DNA from: Globodera rostochiensis
Lineage: Eukaryota > Nematoda > Chromadorea > Rhabditida > Heteroderidae
DNA: 64,000 bases
Reading direction: 5' to 3'
Assembly (NCBI GenBank): GCA_018350325.1
Contig: JAEVLN010000008.1
Span: 1,178,001 to 1,242,000, forward strand
Below the pieces are notes generated by a model. It was given only the letters and a program-made list of their open reading frames with translations. It was not told the origin of the DNA and searched no databases. Below are positions 10,406-21,742 of the stretch, piece by piece. Numbering within the stretch: the stretch's first letter is position 1; each line of letters starts with the position of its first letter. Position numbers and translations under genes: made by a program.

Positions 10406-12120
10406 GAGGCGCATCCAAAATAACTATAGGCGTGGCGCTCAGATGGACGCCTGCAGTGCAGTGCCCCGATTGCGGGTCAAAATTTCAGTCCCACTGAAGA
10501 AAACTTTTTTCTTTGGATCGGGAGCGCTTAGGTCTTGCTGGTAGGATTTTAAGTTGGAATGTTTCCGACAACTTTGCTATTGATCACTTTTTGATCAGAG
10601 GAAAACTCTGGCCTGCAGAATTCGGCAAAAATTGCTGGGTCGGGATCCCGATTTTCGTTTTTTGTCCCTAACTTTTTTTGTTTTTTCTACAGAGCTTAGC
10701 AATGTTTTGTGATATTGTAGAGCATTTCGAGCTGCGTCGAATAGTGTTTAGTAGGTTTGAAAATTTTTTGAAATTTTCGAGCTAGGCCACCTAGAATGTT
10801 TTTCGGTTTTTTGTCATTAACTTTTTTTGGAGTGGATTTAAAAAAAAATAAAAAATACATTCAAAACCCAACTTTTCAAGAGCTATCGAATGGTGTTTAT
10901 TTTGTCCGAAAATTCCGAAAAACGCTTTTTCCCAGCCAAGTCCAGGGTGGTGTAGTGGTGAGTGGCGGGGGTGTGGGGGGGTCGAGTGGGGGTTCGAATC
11001 CGCTTGGCTTAAATCATTTTTTCCCACTTTCTGTTGATATGTAGGGTAGTGGAAATAATTTCTAAAATTCTTATAAATCATTCCCGAGTTTTTAAAAAAT
11101 TTTTAGGGGGTATTTGGAAATTTTTTGAAATTTCATTTTTTTGGTCACCAAAATTGGTGGAATGCTATGAAATTCATAACTTTGGTTTCGCTTTTTGAAT
11201 TTTTACATTTTTTATGCACTTCTTGGCGAAATGTTATTAACGGTAATAAAAATGCAAAAAATATACGACATTCGCGTCATTGAATTATGAAATCATTCAT
11301 TAAATGAGTTCAGATTCGTTTCCACTTTTTAATAAGCCCAAGTGCAAGGCTTTTCCGCAGCGGGGCCGTGGACAGGGTGCTGAAGGAGGCAATGGTGGAG
11401 GCGTCACGACTTTTATTTACAACATTTATCATTGAAACATAGATATTGATTTGTTGCAAAAATATTGTTGTTGTTGTTGCAAATTTTTTATTTTATTTAT
11501 GTCGCAAAATTTGGTGCTTTTGTTGCATTTTATTTTATGCATGCATTTCGTATGAGCGATTCAAATGTTTTGACCTTTTATCTTGCTATTTTTAACATTT
11601 TAAATGATTAGTAGCGGTGTGGTCACGAATCAGTTATGTAGTAAGGAGTCGATCAATTCAGTCCGGGTTATGTCGTTGCAACGAAGCTTGTCCGGGGTTA
11701 TGTCGGTGTGACGCTACTTGTCCGGGGTTATGTCGTTGCAACGCAACTTGTCCGGGGTTATGTCGTTGTGACGCTACTTGTCCGGGGTTATGTCGCTGCG
11801 ACGCAACTTGTCCGGGGTTATGTCGTTGTGACTCTGCGGCGCTATTGTCTGGGGTAATGTCGTTGCGACACGACTTGTCCTGGGGTAATGTCGTTGCACC
11901 GCAACTTGTCCTGGGGTTATGTCGTGACGCAACTTGTCCCGAGTTATGTCGTTGCGACGCTACTTGTCCTGAGTTATGTCGTTGCGACGCTACTTGTCCG
12001 GGGTTATGTCGTTGTGATGTAACTGATGTCATTGCGACGCAACTTTTCCGGGGTTTTGTCGACACAACCCCACGCGGGTCTATCTATATAAAAGGCATAG
12101 CTTTTGTCAGTAGGCACTTT
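10403..12120 (+). repeat. Chimeric 1.7 kb insertion in the Helitron gene
   Basis: Positions 10403-11357 match 2768-3722 (offset 7635). Positions 11358-12120 match 6756-7518 (offset 4602). The segments are joined without filler, and I see no mismatch in the stretches I compared. It carries a tRNA-like cassette (10934-11009), a GTTGCGACGCAAC array (about 11652-12072) and a TATA-Inr box (12085-12111). It is either a very recent template-switch event or an assembly artefact. Confidence 0.85.
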
Positions 12121-15100
12121 CAAGACAGCTCGAGAACAGCTGCAGGAAATGTTCCGACAACAAAAGACTAAAGATGAATTGCGGTTCTTTCGCATGACTC
12201 TTTTGAATCAGCGTACTGTTCCTAGCGCTTTGAAAGACCCAACGTTGCACCCACATCAGATCATCACCCCATCAACGGGTGAAGGCATGTTTGCAATTCA
12301 TGCAGACCCCACTGGTGTGCCGGCACCCAAAGGGATTTGGGTCGAAAATAAGGAAGGGAAATTAAGGGAGATTGCTCCTTTCAGTCCATGGACTGACAGT
12401 CTTACCTACCCTTTGATCAAGCCGAGAGGTGATGATGGATACTCATTTGAAAATCCAATTCCATTTGCAAAACCACCCTCTCGCAAGGGAACAATTAACA
12501 ATGAAGACCAAACCGAAATGGTTTCCGATGACGACGCAAGTCTTAAAACATTTGATGCTCAATCGGTGGCTTCTTCTGAAGTGGAATCAGTCGCATCAGA
12601 TACTGCTTCAATAAGCAGCCGCCCTGAAAGCTCTCGTAAATTTATTACCCTTCGAGATCATTGCAAATATTATCTCGCAATAAGGGACAATGACGTTGCG
12701 GCGGGATATCATCACATTTTGACATGTGGTGGTGGTCTTGGACAGCGCTGGATCCTGGATCAGGCTGCCAAAATTGACTGGCAGATAGCCACTTTTTTGC
12801 GCAGGCCAGACATGGACCTGCGGATCAGCACTCCACGCAGTTTGCTGTTGTATTTGATCAACCAATATAATAAGCAGAAAGCACGACAAAACCCCAATGC
12901 ACAACGTAAAAGTGTTGATGACATTGGCAGTGTTGTACGCCTTTCTGAGAAGAATGTGAACTCTCTCCAATATTGGAAGAAGATGTACGAAGATTGCAAC
13001 ACAATCTTTGCCCGATATCACGACGCAAAAAAAGCGCGTTTGTTCATCACATTCACCAACAACAGAGAGTGGCCAGAGTTCAAACAAAATCTGTATAAAA
13101 ATGGTCAAGTATTTACTGACCGTTTCGATCCTGGATGCGAGTATGGTGCAGCAAAATTGCTGTTTTCCGTCAAGAACTTTATGAGAAAAGTTACTTTGGA
13201 ACAATCATTGGATCGGGCGAATCCATGGAGTTTCAAGGGCGTGGCGGTCCACACGCTCACATTGTAGCTCAGACTGACCTCGACGCAATTCCCGAAGTCA
13301 TTCAAGAGTACATTTGGGCACATATTCCATCTTTGCCTGACAAAGATGACGATACGCCAATTGCCCAAATGCATCGCGAAATTCGCGAATTAATACACAT
13401 GCAACTGCACAGATGCAGTGACACCTGGTGTGGGCCAAAAGACCCTAAAACTGGGCGGTGCAAAAAGGGTTTCCCTGCTACGTACTCTAAATGTACGATA
13501 CTGCACCCGGACAGGCCTGCAGTGTACTTTCGGCCAAGCCCAGCAGAGGGTGGTGCCCAAATAGAAGTCAATAACCTCATATATGACAATTCGCATGTGG
13601 TGCCATTTAACCCGTTCGTTTTAATACGGTTCAGGGTGCACCACAATGTGTTGTTTGCCTATGGAAACAAAGCAAACATTAAATACGCACTCAAGTACCC
13701 TTTTAAAGGGCCAGGACATTGCTATGTCGAATGCAAAGAAGAGTCCGGCAACAAAATTGGGATCGATGAGCCGGCTCAATATGCCAAAATGAACTTTCGT
13801 GGTGCTACGGAAGCCTATGCGGTTGTTAATTCAATCGCATATGTAAGACTCTCGCACCACGTTGTCAAATTGAGCATTCATTTGCCAAACCAGCAACCAA
13901 TTGTGTTCAGAGCTGGTCAGTTGGTGAGCAAAGCTCAACAAATTGAGCAAGGCGATTTGCCAGAAACACCATGCTCGGCCTACTGGAAACAATGGCAAAA
14001 TGAATGGAAAGACGAACCTGAATTTAAAGACATGCTGTTTGTGCAAGTCCCTGAACGGTTCAGATGGGTCAACGACAAATGGGTGGCGTACAAAAGAAAA
14101 CCATCCAAAAGACCCCCGATTGGTCGGATAGTTCCTGTTCCACCATCGGACCCGGAAAGGTTTGCGCTGTATCAGCTTATGCGACACTATCCGGGCGATC
14201 CAGACCATTTAAAAATGGCCAACCAACAGCCGTGCACCTCATTTATTGAGGCGGCTATTAAACATGGTCTCCTTGAAGATGACCGTGTTTGGGACAAAAC
14301 GCTCGAGGAAGCGTCGTTATCCCGTTGGCCAGACCAAATGAGATGGCTCTTCGTGAGCATCCTGGTCTTTGGACAACCGAGCAATGCCCGTGAATTATGG
14401 GACAAGTACAAAGAACATATGTACCACCCACATGGTATTGCCAGCAAGGCACAACGGCTGGCCAAGGAGCTGCAGGCTCTTGCCGACATTGATTGGCGGT
14501 TGTTCAATTTTGGCTTTAGCTGCGTACATTTCGGCTTGCCAGATCCGCCAAATTCTATTGCCAAGAACACTGAAAAGGCAGTTGAAGAATTTTTCTTCGG
14601 CGATGATGATTTGAACGTGCCACCAGGCCTACCAAATGCAAATCAGCCACAACAGAGTCAAACTCCGCCACTCAACAGCGACCAACAAATGGTCTTTGAC
14701 GCTGTTGTGAAGGCAATTCAGACAGATCCAAGCGATCAGTCTGTGCCTCGCCGGCTTTTTGTGTACGGCGACGGAGGAACAGGCAAAACGTACCTGTTTG
14801 GCCAAATTATACGGCGTTTGCGAAAAGCGCCGTATAGCAATAAAGTGCTTGCCACAGCATCCACTGGGTGCGCAGCCATTTTGCTGCCGTATGGCAAGAC
14901 GGCCCATTCCACCTTCCGTCTCGGCAGAGAAGTGTCTTTGGACAAACTTCCGAGCATTCCGCTCGAAAGCTTTTTCGCCAGACGGATTCGTGAAGCGCAG
15001 CTGATCATCATTGACGAGATCACAATGCTTAACAACACGGTGATTGAGGTGATCGACCGAGTGTGCAAGGAAATGGCAATTCGCCAGCACAAGGAACTCC

Positions 15101-16090
15101 TCTTTGGAGGAAAAACAGTCATTTTCAGCGGTGACTTTAAACAATCGCTGCCGGTCGTGCCTCATGAAGGCTTAGCCGCACAAGTGGCAGCTTGCTTTCA
15201 GACATCTCCGTTGTTTGGTCAATTCACCACAATGAAGTTGACCATCAACCACCGGTTGGGCAAAGGGCAACAAGACTATATGAAAATGTGCCGCCAAATT
15301 GGGCACGGAGAGACTGGAGAATTCTTCTGGATTCCTCCTCAGTTTCTCGTACAGAGCAGCGAAGATCTGATAGACTTTGTTTATCCGGACTTCCAAAAAC
15401 TACTTGGCAACGACAAGGAGCTGCTCAACCGTTTGATTCTCGCTCCACACATTCAAACGTGTGACGAGATCAACGAACTAATGATGGACAATGTGCCAGG
15501 ACAAGTGCGTGATTATTTGTCCACTGACAAACCACTTGACGAACGCCCACTGGACATCGATGAAATCGAGTCAGAAGTGGCTGCGCTGAACCAGCGCACA
15601 GACTCTGGGATGCCCCCCCATCGTCTGCGACTAAAAGTCGGTTGCGTTGTCGTCCTCCTGATCAACAAAAGTGACAGAGAGGGACTAATCAACGGCACAC
15701 GTATCGTCATTGAAGAACTTGGTGAAGAAAAAAATCACCGGCAGGGCAATCAACGGCACTGCTGTTGGTGGCCAAGTGCGCTTTTTCATTGAACGAACGC
15801 GCAATGTGTACGAGGATAAGGCGCCTGGCGGCCTGAAATATGAGCGTTTGCAGTTTCCAATTAAACCTGCATTCGCTATGACCATTCTTAAAGGTCAAGG
15901 CCAAACAATCCGCACTGTTGGCATCGACCTTGAAAGGGAAGTCTTTTCCCACGGTCAATTATACACAGCCTTTTCACGGGCATCGGACGGCAACAATGTC
16001 CGAGTGTATGCGCCAAACAGGGAGACTGATGCACAAGGCAGAGCCAGAGTGCTCAACATTGTGGCAACAAATATGCTTCAATTGCAGTAA
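12121..16090 (+). pseudogene. Helitron replicase: Helitron_like_N, HUH Rep and Pif1-type helicase
   Basis: Three frame segments make one product. First, 12121-13190 has the Helitron_like_N hallmarks: a YPLIKPRGDDGYSF-type phrase, KARLFITFTNNREWPEF and FSVKNFMRKVT. Second, about 13192-15728 has the HUH motif GRGGPHAH (histidines at 13252-13254 and 13258-13260), the tyrosine region DEPAQYAKMNF (13765-13797), Walker A GDGGTGKT (14767-14790), Walker B IIIDEITML (about 15007-15030) and the helicase motif SGDFKQSLPVV (about 15127). Third, about 15730-16090 has MTILKGQGQT and HGQLYTAFSRA, helicase motifs V and VI. Rep nicks and joins single-stranded DNA and the helicase unwinds it during rolling-circle transposition. 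The frame shifts near 13190 (AAAAGTTACTTTGG) and in an A7 run at 15728-15734. The second tyrosine position reads Phe at 13795-13797. Confidence 0.85.
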
Positions 16091-16439
16091 GCATTTTAAT
16101 GAAATGCAGCTATAGTCCCGAGGCAGTTTGACACTTAAATTGCTATGAACAATAAATGTCAAACCATTCCCATCTGCACTTTAATTTGCATAAAGAATGG
16201 CAAAGAGCAAGGAGAGGAGTCGAGGTTTTATACGGCATGGCCCTCTTTAGGGCCTCCAATCCGAGCGATTTGCTGTCCTAAGTGCTCAAAAGTGTCACTG
16301 CCTGGACTAAAGGGAGGGAGGAGGGTATGATGTGCGAGTTGGGGCACTTCCGGTTTCCATTGTACTGAATGCAATGTGTCAACTCCATCAGGAGTGAAGC
16401 CAAGTGCATGTCGGTTGACGCCAAGACCCTAACAATTCC

Positions 16440-16511
16440 CTAGGTAGCGAAGCTCGATAAGCGCGTCAGCGCTTTAAGAGCACATAAAAGCGTTGTACAG
16501 CACTCCACTAG
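16440..16511 (+). mobile_element. Putative Helitron 3' end, copy 2
   Basis: GGTAGCGAAGCTC, hairpin AAGCGC-GTCA-GCGCTT, then CAGCACTCCACTAG ending at 16511 and followed by T. It sits about 350 bp after the helicase stop, a plausible 3' terminus for the autonomous element. Confidence 0.55.
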
Positions 16512-17790
16512 TTACATATATGTTAGTTTGACAAGGAGTTTCGCGTTCAAAAAAGGATTTGAGCTTTCCGGGAATCGGGAGCCCCGTGAAAGTTTTACAT
16601 CACTTAACCAACTTTTTGAGGCGCATCCAAAATAACTATAGGCGTGGCGCTCAGATGGACGCCTGCAGTGCAGTGCCCCGATTGCGGGTCAAAATTTCAG
16701 TCCCACTGAAGAAAACTTTTTTCTTTGGATCGGGAGCGCTTAGGTCTTGCTGGTAGGATTTTAAGTTGGAATGTTTCCGACAACTTTGCTATTGATCACT
16801 TTTTGATCAGGTGAAAACTCTGGCCTGCAGAATTCGGCAAAAATTGCTGGGTCGGAACTCCGATTTTCGTTTTTTGTCCCTAACTTTTTTGGGTTTGCCC
16901 GTAGCGCTTTGTGATCTTTTGCATTATTGTAGAGCTTCGAAAGCTGCGTCGAATGTTGTTTAGATTGTTTAGAAATTTTTTGAAATTTTCGAGCTAGGCC
17001 CCCTCGAAGGTTTTTCGGTTTTTTGTGCCTAACTTTTTTTGGCGTACTTTTCAGGCAAAATAAAAAATACTTTCAAGACCCAACTTTTCAAGAGCTATCG
17101 ATTGGTGTTTATTTTGTCCGAAAATTCCGAAAAACGCTTTTTCCAAGCCAAGTCCATGGTGGTGTAGTGGTGAGTGGTGGGGGTGTGGAGGGGTCGGGTG
17201 GGGGTTCGGATCCGCTTGACTGAAATCATTTTTTCCGACTTTCTTATGATATTTACGGTAGTGGTAACAATTTCTAAAATTCTTTTAAATTATTCCCGAG
17301 TTTTAAAAATATTTTTGTGGGGTATTTTGAAATTTTTTGATATCTCATTTTTTTGATCACCAAAATTGGGGAAATAAGTAAAAAAATCATATCTTTTCTT
17401 ACAGATCAGCTTTTTGAATGATTTTGATCTCTTAAAATGCAGAAAAATAAGCGCAATTTTTATGCTATATTAGTTTTATGATAGGTTAAAAATGCAAAAA
17501 GTTATAGACAATTTTTCGAAAAAAATGAATTTTTAACAAAAAAATTAATAACAATTTTTCAAAAAGAGATTTTCAAAAACACTTTAATTAGTTAAATAGA
17601 TAATTTTTTGCTCTATTAGAAAATATTTTAGTTCATATTAATCCCTTAACATAGAACAGAGTTATGGTCGAAAAAGTGGTTTTGACTTTTAAGACCAAAG
17701 GGGGGACCCTTTTGAGGTGTCATCAAATAATTTAATAATTTTTTTCCATTTTCTTTGCGCATTTATTGTGATGAAAATAATTTTCTAAAA
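16512..17790 (+). repeat. AT-rich dispersed repeat, copy D
   Basis: Copy D starts with the same GTTAGTTTGACAAGGAG phrase as copy B and likewise sits directly after a putative Helitron end. It includes a tRNA-like cassette (17146-17221) with GGTTCGGATCC and one broken acceptor pair. The right end is vague. Confidence 0.75.
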
Positions 17791-18768
17791 ATATTTTAAA
17801 TATATATAATTTATTAAAAATAATTTGATGACAATTCAGTAATTTTTTGAAAAATTTTTTTGTTTGGATGGAAGAATTCACTGATTGTTGGCGAAATAGT
17901 GTGCTAAATTGAGAGAAAGTGTGTAGACAGTTAGAAGAAAAGAGAGTTAACGTGAAATTCTGATGCATCCTTGAGTAGTTTTCAACCATTTAATTATTGT
18001 TTTAGAGAATAGGTAAAAGGGGGGGGGGGATGGATTGTGTGAGGGAGGGGGGAGCAGGTTGTTGAAGGGGGTGAGGTTGTACCTGGGGTGATCAGGGAGA
18101 AGGTGGGGGTGATGTACTTGGCGCGATTGGGATGCACTCCCCGTACCCCGAACCGTTGTACTTGAGAATCGTTGTGTCCATGGTCCCATTTTCGGCCAAT
18201 TTGTTGTACCTGGTCTTATTTTTCGTCCACTTTTTTGTTTAACCAGACTCAATCAGTTCAAAAACCGCACTCCCCGCACACCGATCAATTCAGTTTTTGT
18301 GGGGGGAGTGGAGGAGTTGCAGCTGGCGAGTGGGATGGGAGGGGGGGGGGTGTAATTGGCGTGATCGGATGTTGTAGCTGGCCTGATCGGCGTGTTGTAT
18401 GAATGCTTGGAGGGTTGTACCTGGCGTGATTGGGGGGGGGGGGGTTGTGTCGTTGCGACGTAACTTGTCCGGAGTTCTGTATTGCGACGCAACTTGTCCG
18501 GGGTTCTGTCGTTGCGACGTAACTTGTCAGGGGCTATGCCATCTTTTCCGGGGCTATGTCGTTGCGACGCAACTTGTCCAGGGCTATGTCGTTGCAACGC
18601 AACTTGTCCGGAGTATTTGAATATTTTTTGAAATTTCATTTTTTTGTTCAGCAAGCCCCGAACCGTTGTACCTGGCTCAATCAACGGTTCAAAACTGTCA
18701 TTCCCGCACCCCGAACCGTTGTACCTGGCAAAATCAACGGTTCAAACGGCATTCCCCGAACCCCGAAC
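17791..18768 (+). repeat. Helitron-associated non-coding region with short arrays
   Basis: Contents in order: an AT-rich segment; a poly-G run at about 18019-18028; a GT-rich segment with GTTGTACCTGGCGTGAT; a short TTGCGACGCAACTTGTCC array (about 18449-18615); and two units of about 60 bp with CCCCGAACCGTTGTACCTGG. The same order of parts recurs in the units at 18827-20715 and 21743-23620. No gene. Confidence 0.7.
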
Positions 18769-18826
18769 TAGGTAGCGAAGCTCTACAAGCGCGTCAGCGC
18801 TTTACCAGCACATAAAATATCCCAAA
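18769..18826 (+). mobile_element. Putative Helitron 3' hairpin, truncated copy
   Basis: AGGTAGCGAAGCTC and the AAGCGC-GTCA-GCGCTT hairpin are present. Similarity ends at AGCACATAAAA, where the next repeat unit begins, so the CTAG end is lost. Confidence 0.45.
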
Positions 18827-20715
18827 TTTGATCCAAAACGCCTTTTTCCACTGAATTTAATATGCTGAACCTGAAATTGAACTCTCTCCGTTTTTTAATG
18901 CAAACACCGAAAAAAAGGATATCAAAATGTGGGTAAGAATTGAAAAATATATGCGACTAAATAGTGTGCTTAATTGAGAGATAGTGAGTAGAGATATTAG
19001 AGGAAAACAGAGATACGCAAAATTCTGCTGTTTTGAGTAGTTTGCAAATTGCAACCCATAGAATTATTGTTTTGGAGTTCTCTTAAGAGGGGGGGGGGGG
19101 GACGGCCCATCTAATACGAATGTTTCGGGATTTGATCGAAGATTTGTTAAATATAAATTGACATTTATTGATTGGGTAAATTAAAGAAAACGGGTAATCG
19201 TTACGAATTTCTGCTAAATAGTTGTGCCCCTGGTCCGATTTTAGGCCAATTTGTGTTGTACCTGGTCTTATTTTCGTCCACTTTTTGTTGAACCAGACTC
19301 AAGATTAGTTCAAAAGCGCACTCCCCGACCCCCGATCAATTCAATTTTTGTGTTGGGGGATGGGAGGAGTTGTAGCTGGCGAGTGAGATGGGAGGGTAGG
19401 ATGTACTGGCGTGATTAGGTGTTGTACCTGGCCTGATTCGGGGGTTGTACCTGGCGTGATTGGGGTGGGTTATGTCGTTGCGACGCAATTTATCAGGGGT
19501 TATTTCGTTGCGACGCAATTTGTCATGGGTTATTTCGTTGCGACGCAATTTATCAGGGGTTATTTCGTTGCGACGCAATTTGTCATGGGTTATTTCGTTG
19601 CGACGCAATTTGTCATGGGTTATTTCGTTGCGACGCAATTTGTCATGGGTTATTTCGTTGCGACGCAATTTATCAGGGGTTATTTCGTTGCGACGCAATT
19701 TGTCATGGGTTATTTCGTTGCGACGCAATTTATCAGGGGTTATTTCGTTGCGACGCAATTTGTCATGGGTTATTTCGTTGCGACGCAATTTGTCATGGGT
19801 TATTTCGTTGCGACGCAATTTGTCATGGGTTATTTCGTTGCGACGCAATTTATCAGGGGTTATTTCGTTGCGACGCAATTTGTCATGGGTTATTTCGTTG
19901 CGACGCAATTTATCAGGGGTTATTTCGTTGCGACGCAATTTGTCATGGGTTATTTCGTTGCGACGCAATTTGTCAGGGGTTATTTCGTTGCGACGCAATT
20001 TGTCATGGGTTATTTCGTTGCGACGCAATTTGTCAGGGGTTATTTCGTTGCGACGCAATTTATCAGGGGTTATTTCGTTGCGACGCAATTTGTCATGGGT
20101 TATTTCGTTGCGACGCAATTTGTCATGGGTTATTTCGTTGCGACGCAATTTGTCATGGGTTATTTCGTTGCGACGCAATTTATCAGGGGTTATTTCGTTG
20201 CGACGCAATTTGTCATGGGTTATTTCGTTGCGACGCAATTTATCAGGGGTTATTTCGTTGCGACGCAATTTGTCATGGGTTATTTCGTTGCGACGCAATT
20301 TGTCAGGGGTTATTTCGTTGCGACGCAATTTGTCATGGGTTATTTCGTTGCGACGCAATTTGTCAGGGGTTATTTCGTTGCGACGCAATTTGTCATGGGT
20401 TATTTCATTGCGACGCAATTTGTCATGGGTTATTTCGTTGCGACGCAATTTGTCATGGGTTATTTCGTTGCGACGCAATTTATCAGGGGTTATTTCGTTG
20501 CGACGCAATTTGTCATGGGTTATTTCGTTGCGACGCAATTTGTCAGGGGTTATTTCGTTGCGACGCAAAAATCAACAGTTCAAAACTGCCATCCCCGTAC
20601 CCCAAACCGTTGTACCTGATCAATCAACAGTTTAAAACTGCACACCCCTCACCCCGAACCGTTGTACCTGGTCAATAAACTGTTCAAAACTGCCATCCCC
20701 GTACCCCAAACCGTT
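18827..20715 (+). repeat. Direct long repeat, copy 1 (about 1.9 kb)
   Basis: It begins ATCCCAAATTTGATCCAAAA about 20 bp before its body and recurs from 21743 (offset about 2.92 kb) with only scattered differences. It contains an AT-rich leader, a poly-G run (about 19089-19101), a 30-bp satellite and CCCCGAACCGTTGTACCTGG units. Confidence 0.8.
19465..20570 (+). repeat. 30-bp satellite, about 37 units
   Basis: Each 30-bp unit is GGTTATTTCGTTGCGACG followed by CAATTTRTCAKG. Three subtypes end TATCAGG, TGTCATG or TGTCAGG. Each unit holds the near-palindrome TTGCGACGCAA. Because 30 is divisible by three and the unit lacks stops in several frames, 390-410 codon frames run through on both strands; they are not genes. 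Confidence 0.95.
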
Positions 20716-21742
20716 GTAAAGTCAGTCCCACTTAAGAAAACTTTTTTCTTTGGATCGGGCGCGCTTAGTTCTTGCTGGTAGGAACCCCAGTTGGAATGTT
20801 TCCGGCAACTTTGCTCTTGATCACTTTTTGATCAGGTGAAAACTCTGGCCTGCAGAATTCGGCAAAAATTGCTGGGTCGGAACTCCGATTTTCGTTTTTT
20901 GTCACTAACTTTTTTGGGTTTGCCCGTAGCGCTTTGTGATCTTTTGCATTATTGTAGAGATTTTCGAGCTGCGTCGAATGGTGTTTAGTTTGTTTGAAAA
21001 TTTTTTGAAATTTTCGAGCTAGGCCCCCTCGAAGGTTTTTCGGTTTTTTGTGCCTAACTTTTTTTGGCGTACTTTTCAGGCAAAATAAAAAATACTTTCA
21101 AGACCCAACTTTACAAGAGCTATCGATTAGTGTTTATTTTGTCCGAAAATTCCGAAAAACGCTTTTTCCCAGCTAAGTCCTTGGTGGTGTAGTGGTGAGT
21201 GGTGGGGGTGTGGAGGGGTCGGGTGGGGGTTCGGATCCGCTTGAATGAAATCATTTTTTCCAACTTTCTATTGATATGTATGGTAGTGGAAATAATTTCT
21301 AAAATTCTTTTAAATTATTCCCGAGTTTTTAAAAATATTTTTGTGGGTTGTTTGGAAATTTTTTGTTATCTCATTTTTTGATCACCAAAATTCGGGAAAT
21401 AAGTAAAAAAATCATAACTTTTTTTGATGAAGGGCTTTTTGTATCATTTTGGTGTCATAAAATGCAGAAAAATAAGCGCTATTTTTATGATATTATATTG
21501 TTTTGGAAGGTTTAAAATTCAAAAAGTTATGGTCAATTTTCCGAAAAAAATGAATTTTATTTTTTCAAAAAGAGATTTTCAAAAACTTATTAATTACATA
21601 AATAGCTAATTTTTTTCTCTATTAGAAAATTTTTTAGTTGGATTTAATACCTTAATATAGAACCGAGTTATGTCGAAAAAGTGGTTTTGGATTTCCAGAC
21701 CAAAGGGGGGACCCTTTTGGAAATGTCATTGAAATAATTTTT
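20716..21742 (+). repeat. AT-rich dispersed repeat, copy E
   Basis: This copy enters partway through the repeat (the 5' about 170 bp are missing) and includes the tRNA-like cassette at 21171-21246 with a decayed acceptor stem. Confidence 0.75.

Larger units (their letters stand above)
9500..16511 (+). mobile_element. Autonomous-type Helitron, inactivated
   Basis: This rolling-circle DNA transposon region runs from a TATA box at 9567-9574 to the putative 3' end CTAG at 16508-16511. It encodes an N-terminal basic region, a Helitron_like_N region, an HUH endonuclease and a Pif1-family helicase. These are spread over pieces disrupted by one 1.7 kb insertion (10403-12120) and two single-base-type frameshifts (about 13190 and 15728). 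The 5' terminus, expected to begin TC, cannot be fixed from one copy. Confidence 0.75.

Noticed and set aside
19336..20635. Open frames of 390-410 codons on both strands
   Set aside because: They translate a 30-bp satellite whose length is divisible by three; the peptide is one ten-residue unit repeated, with overlapping frames equally open.
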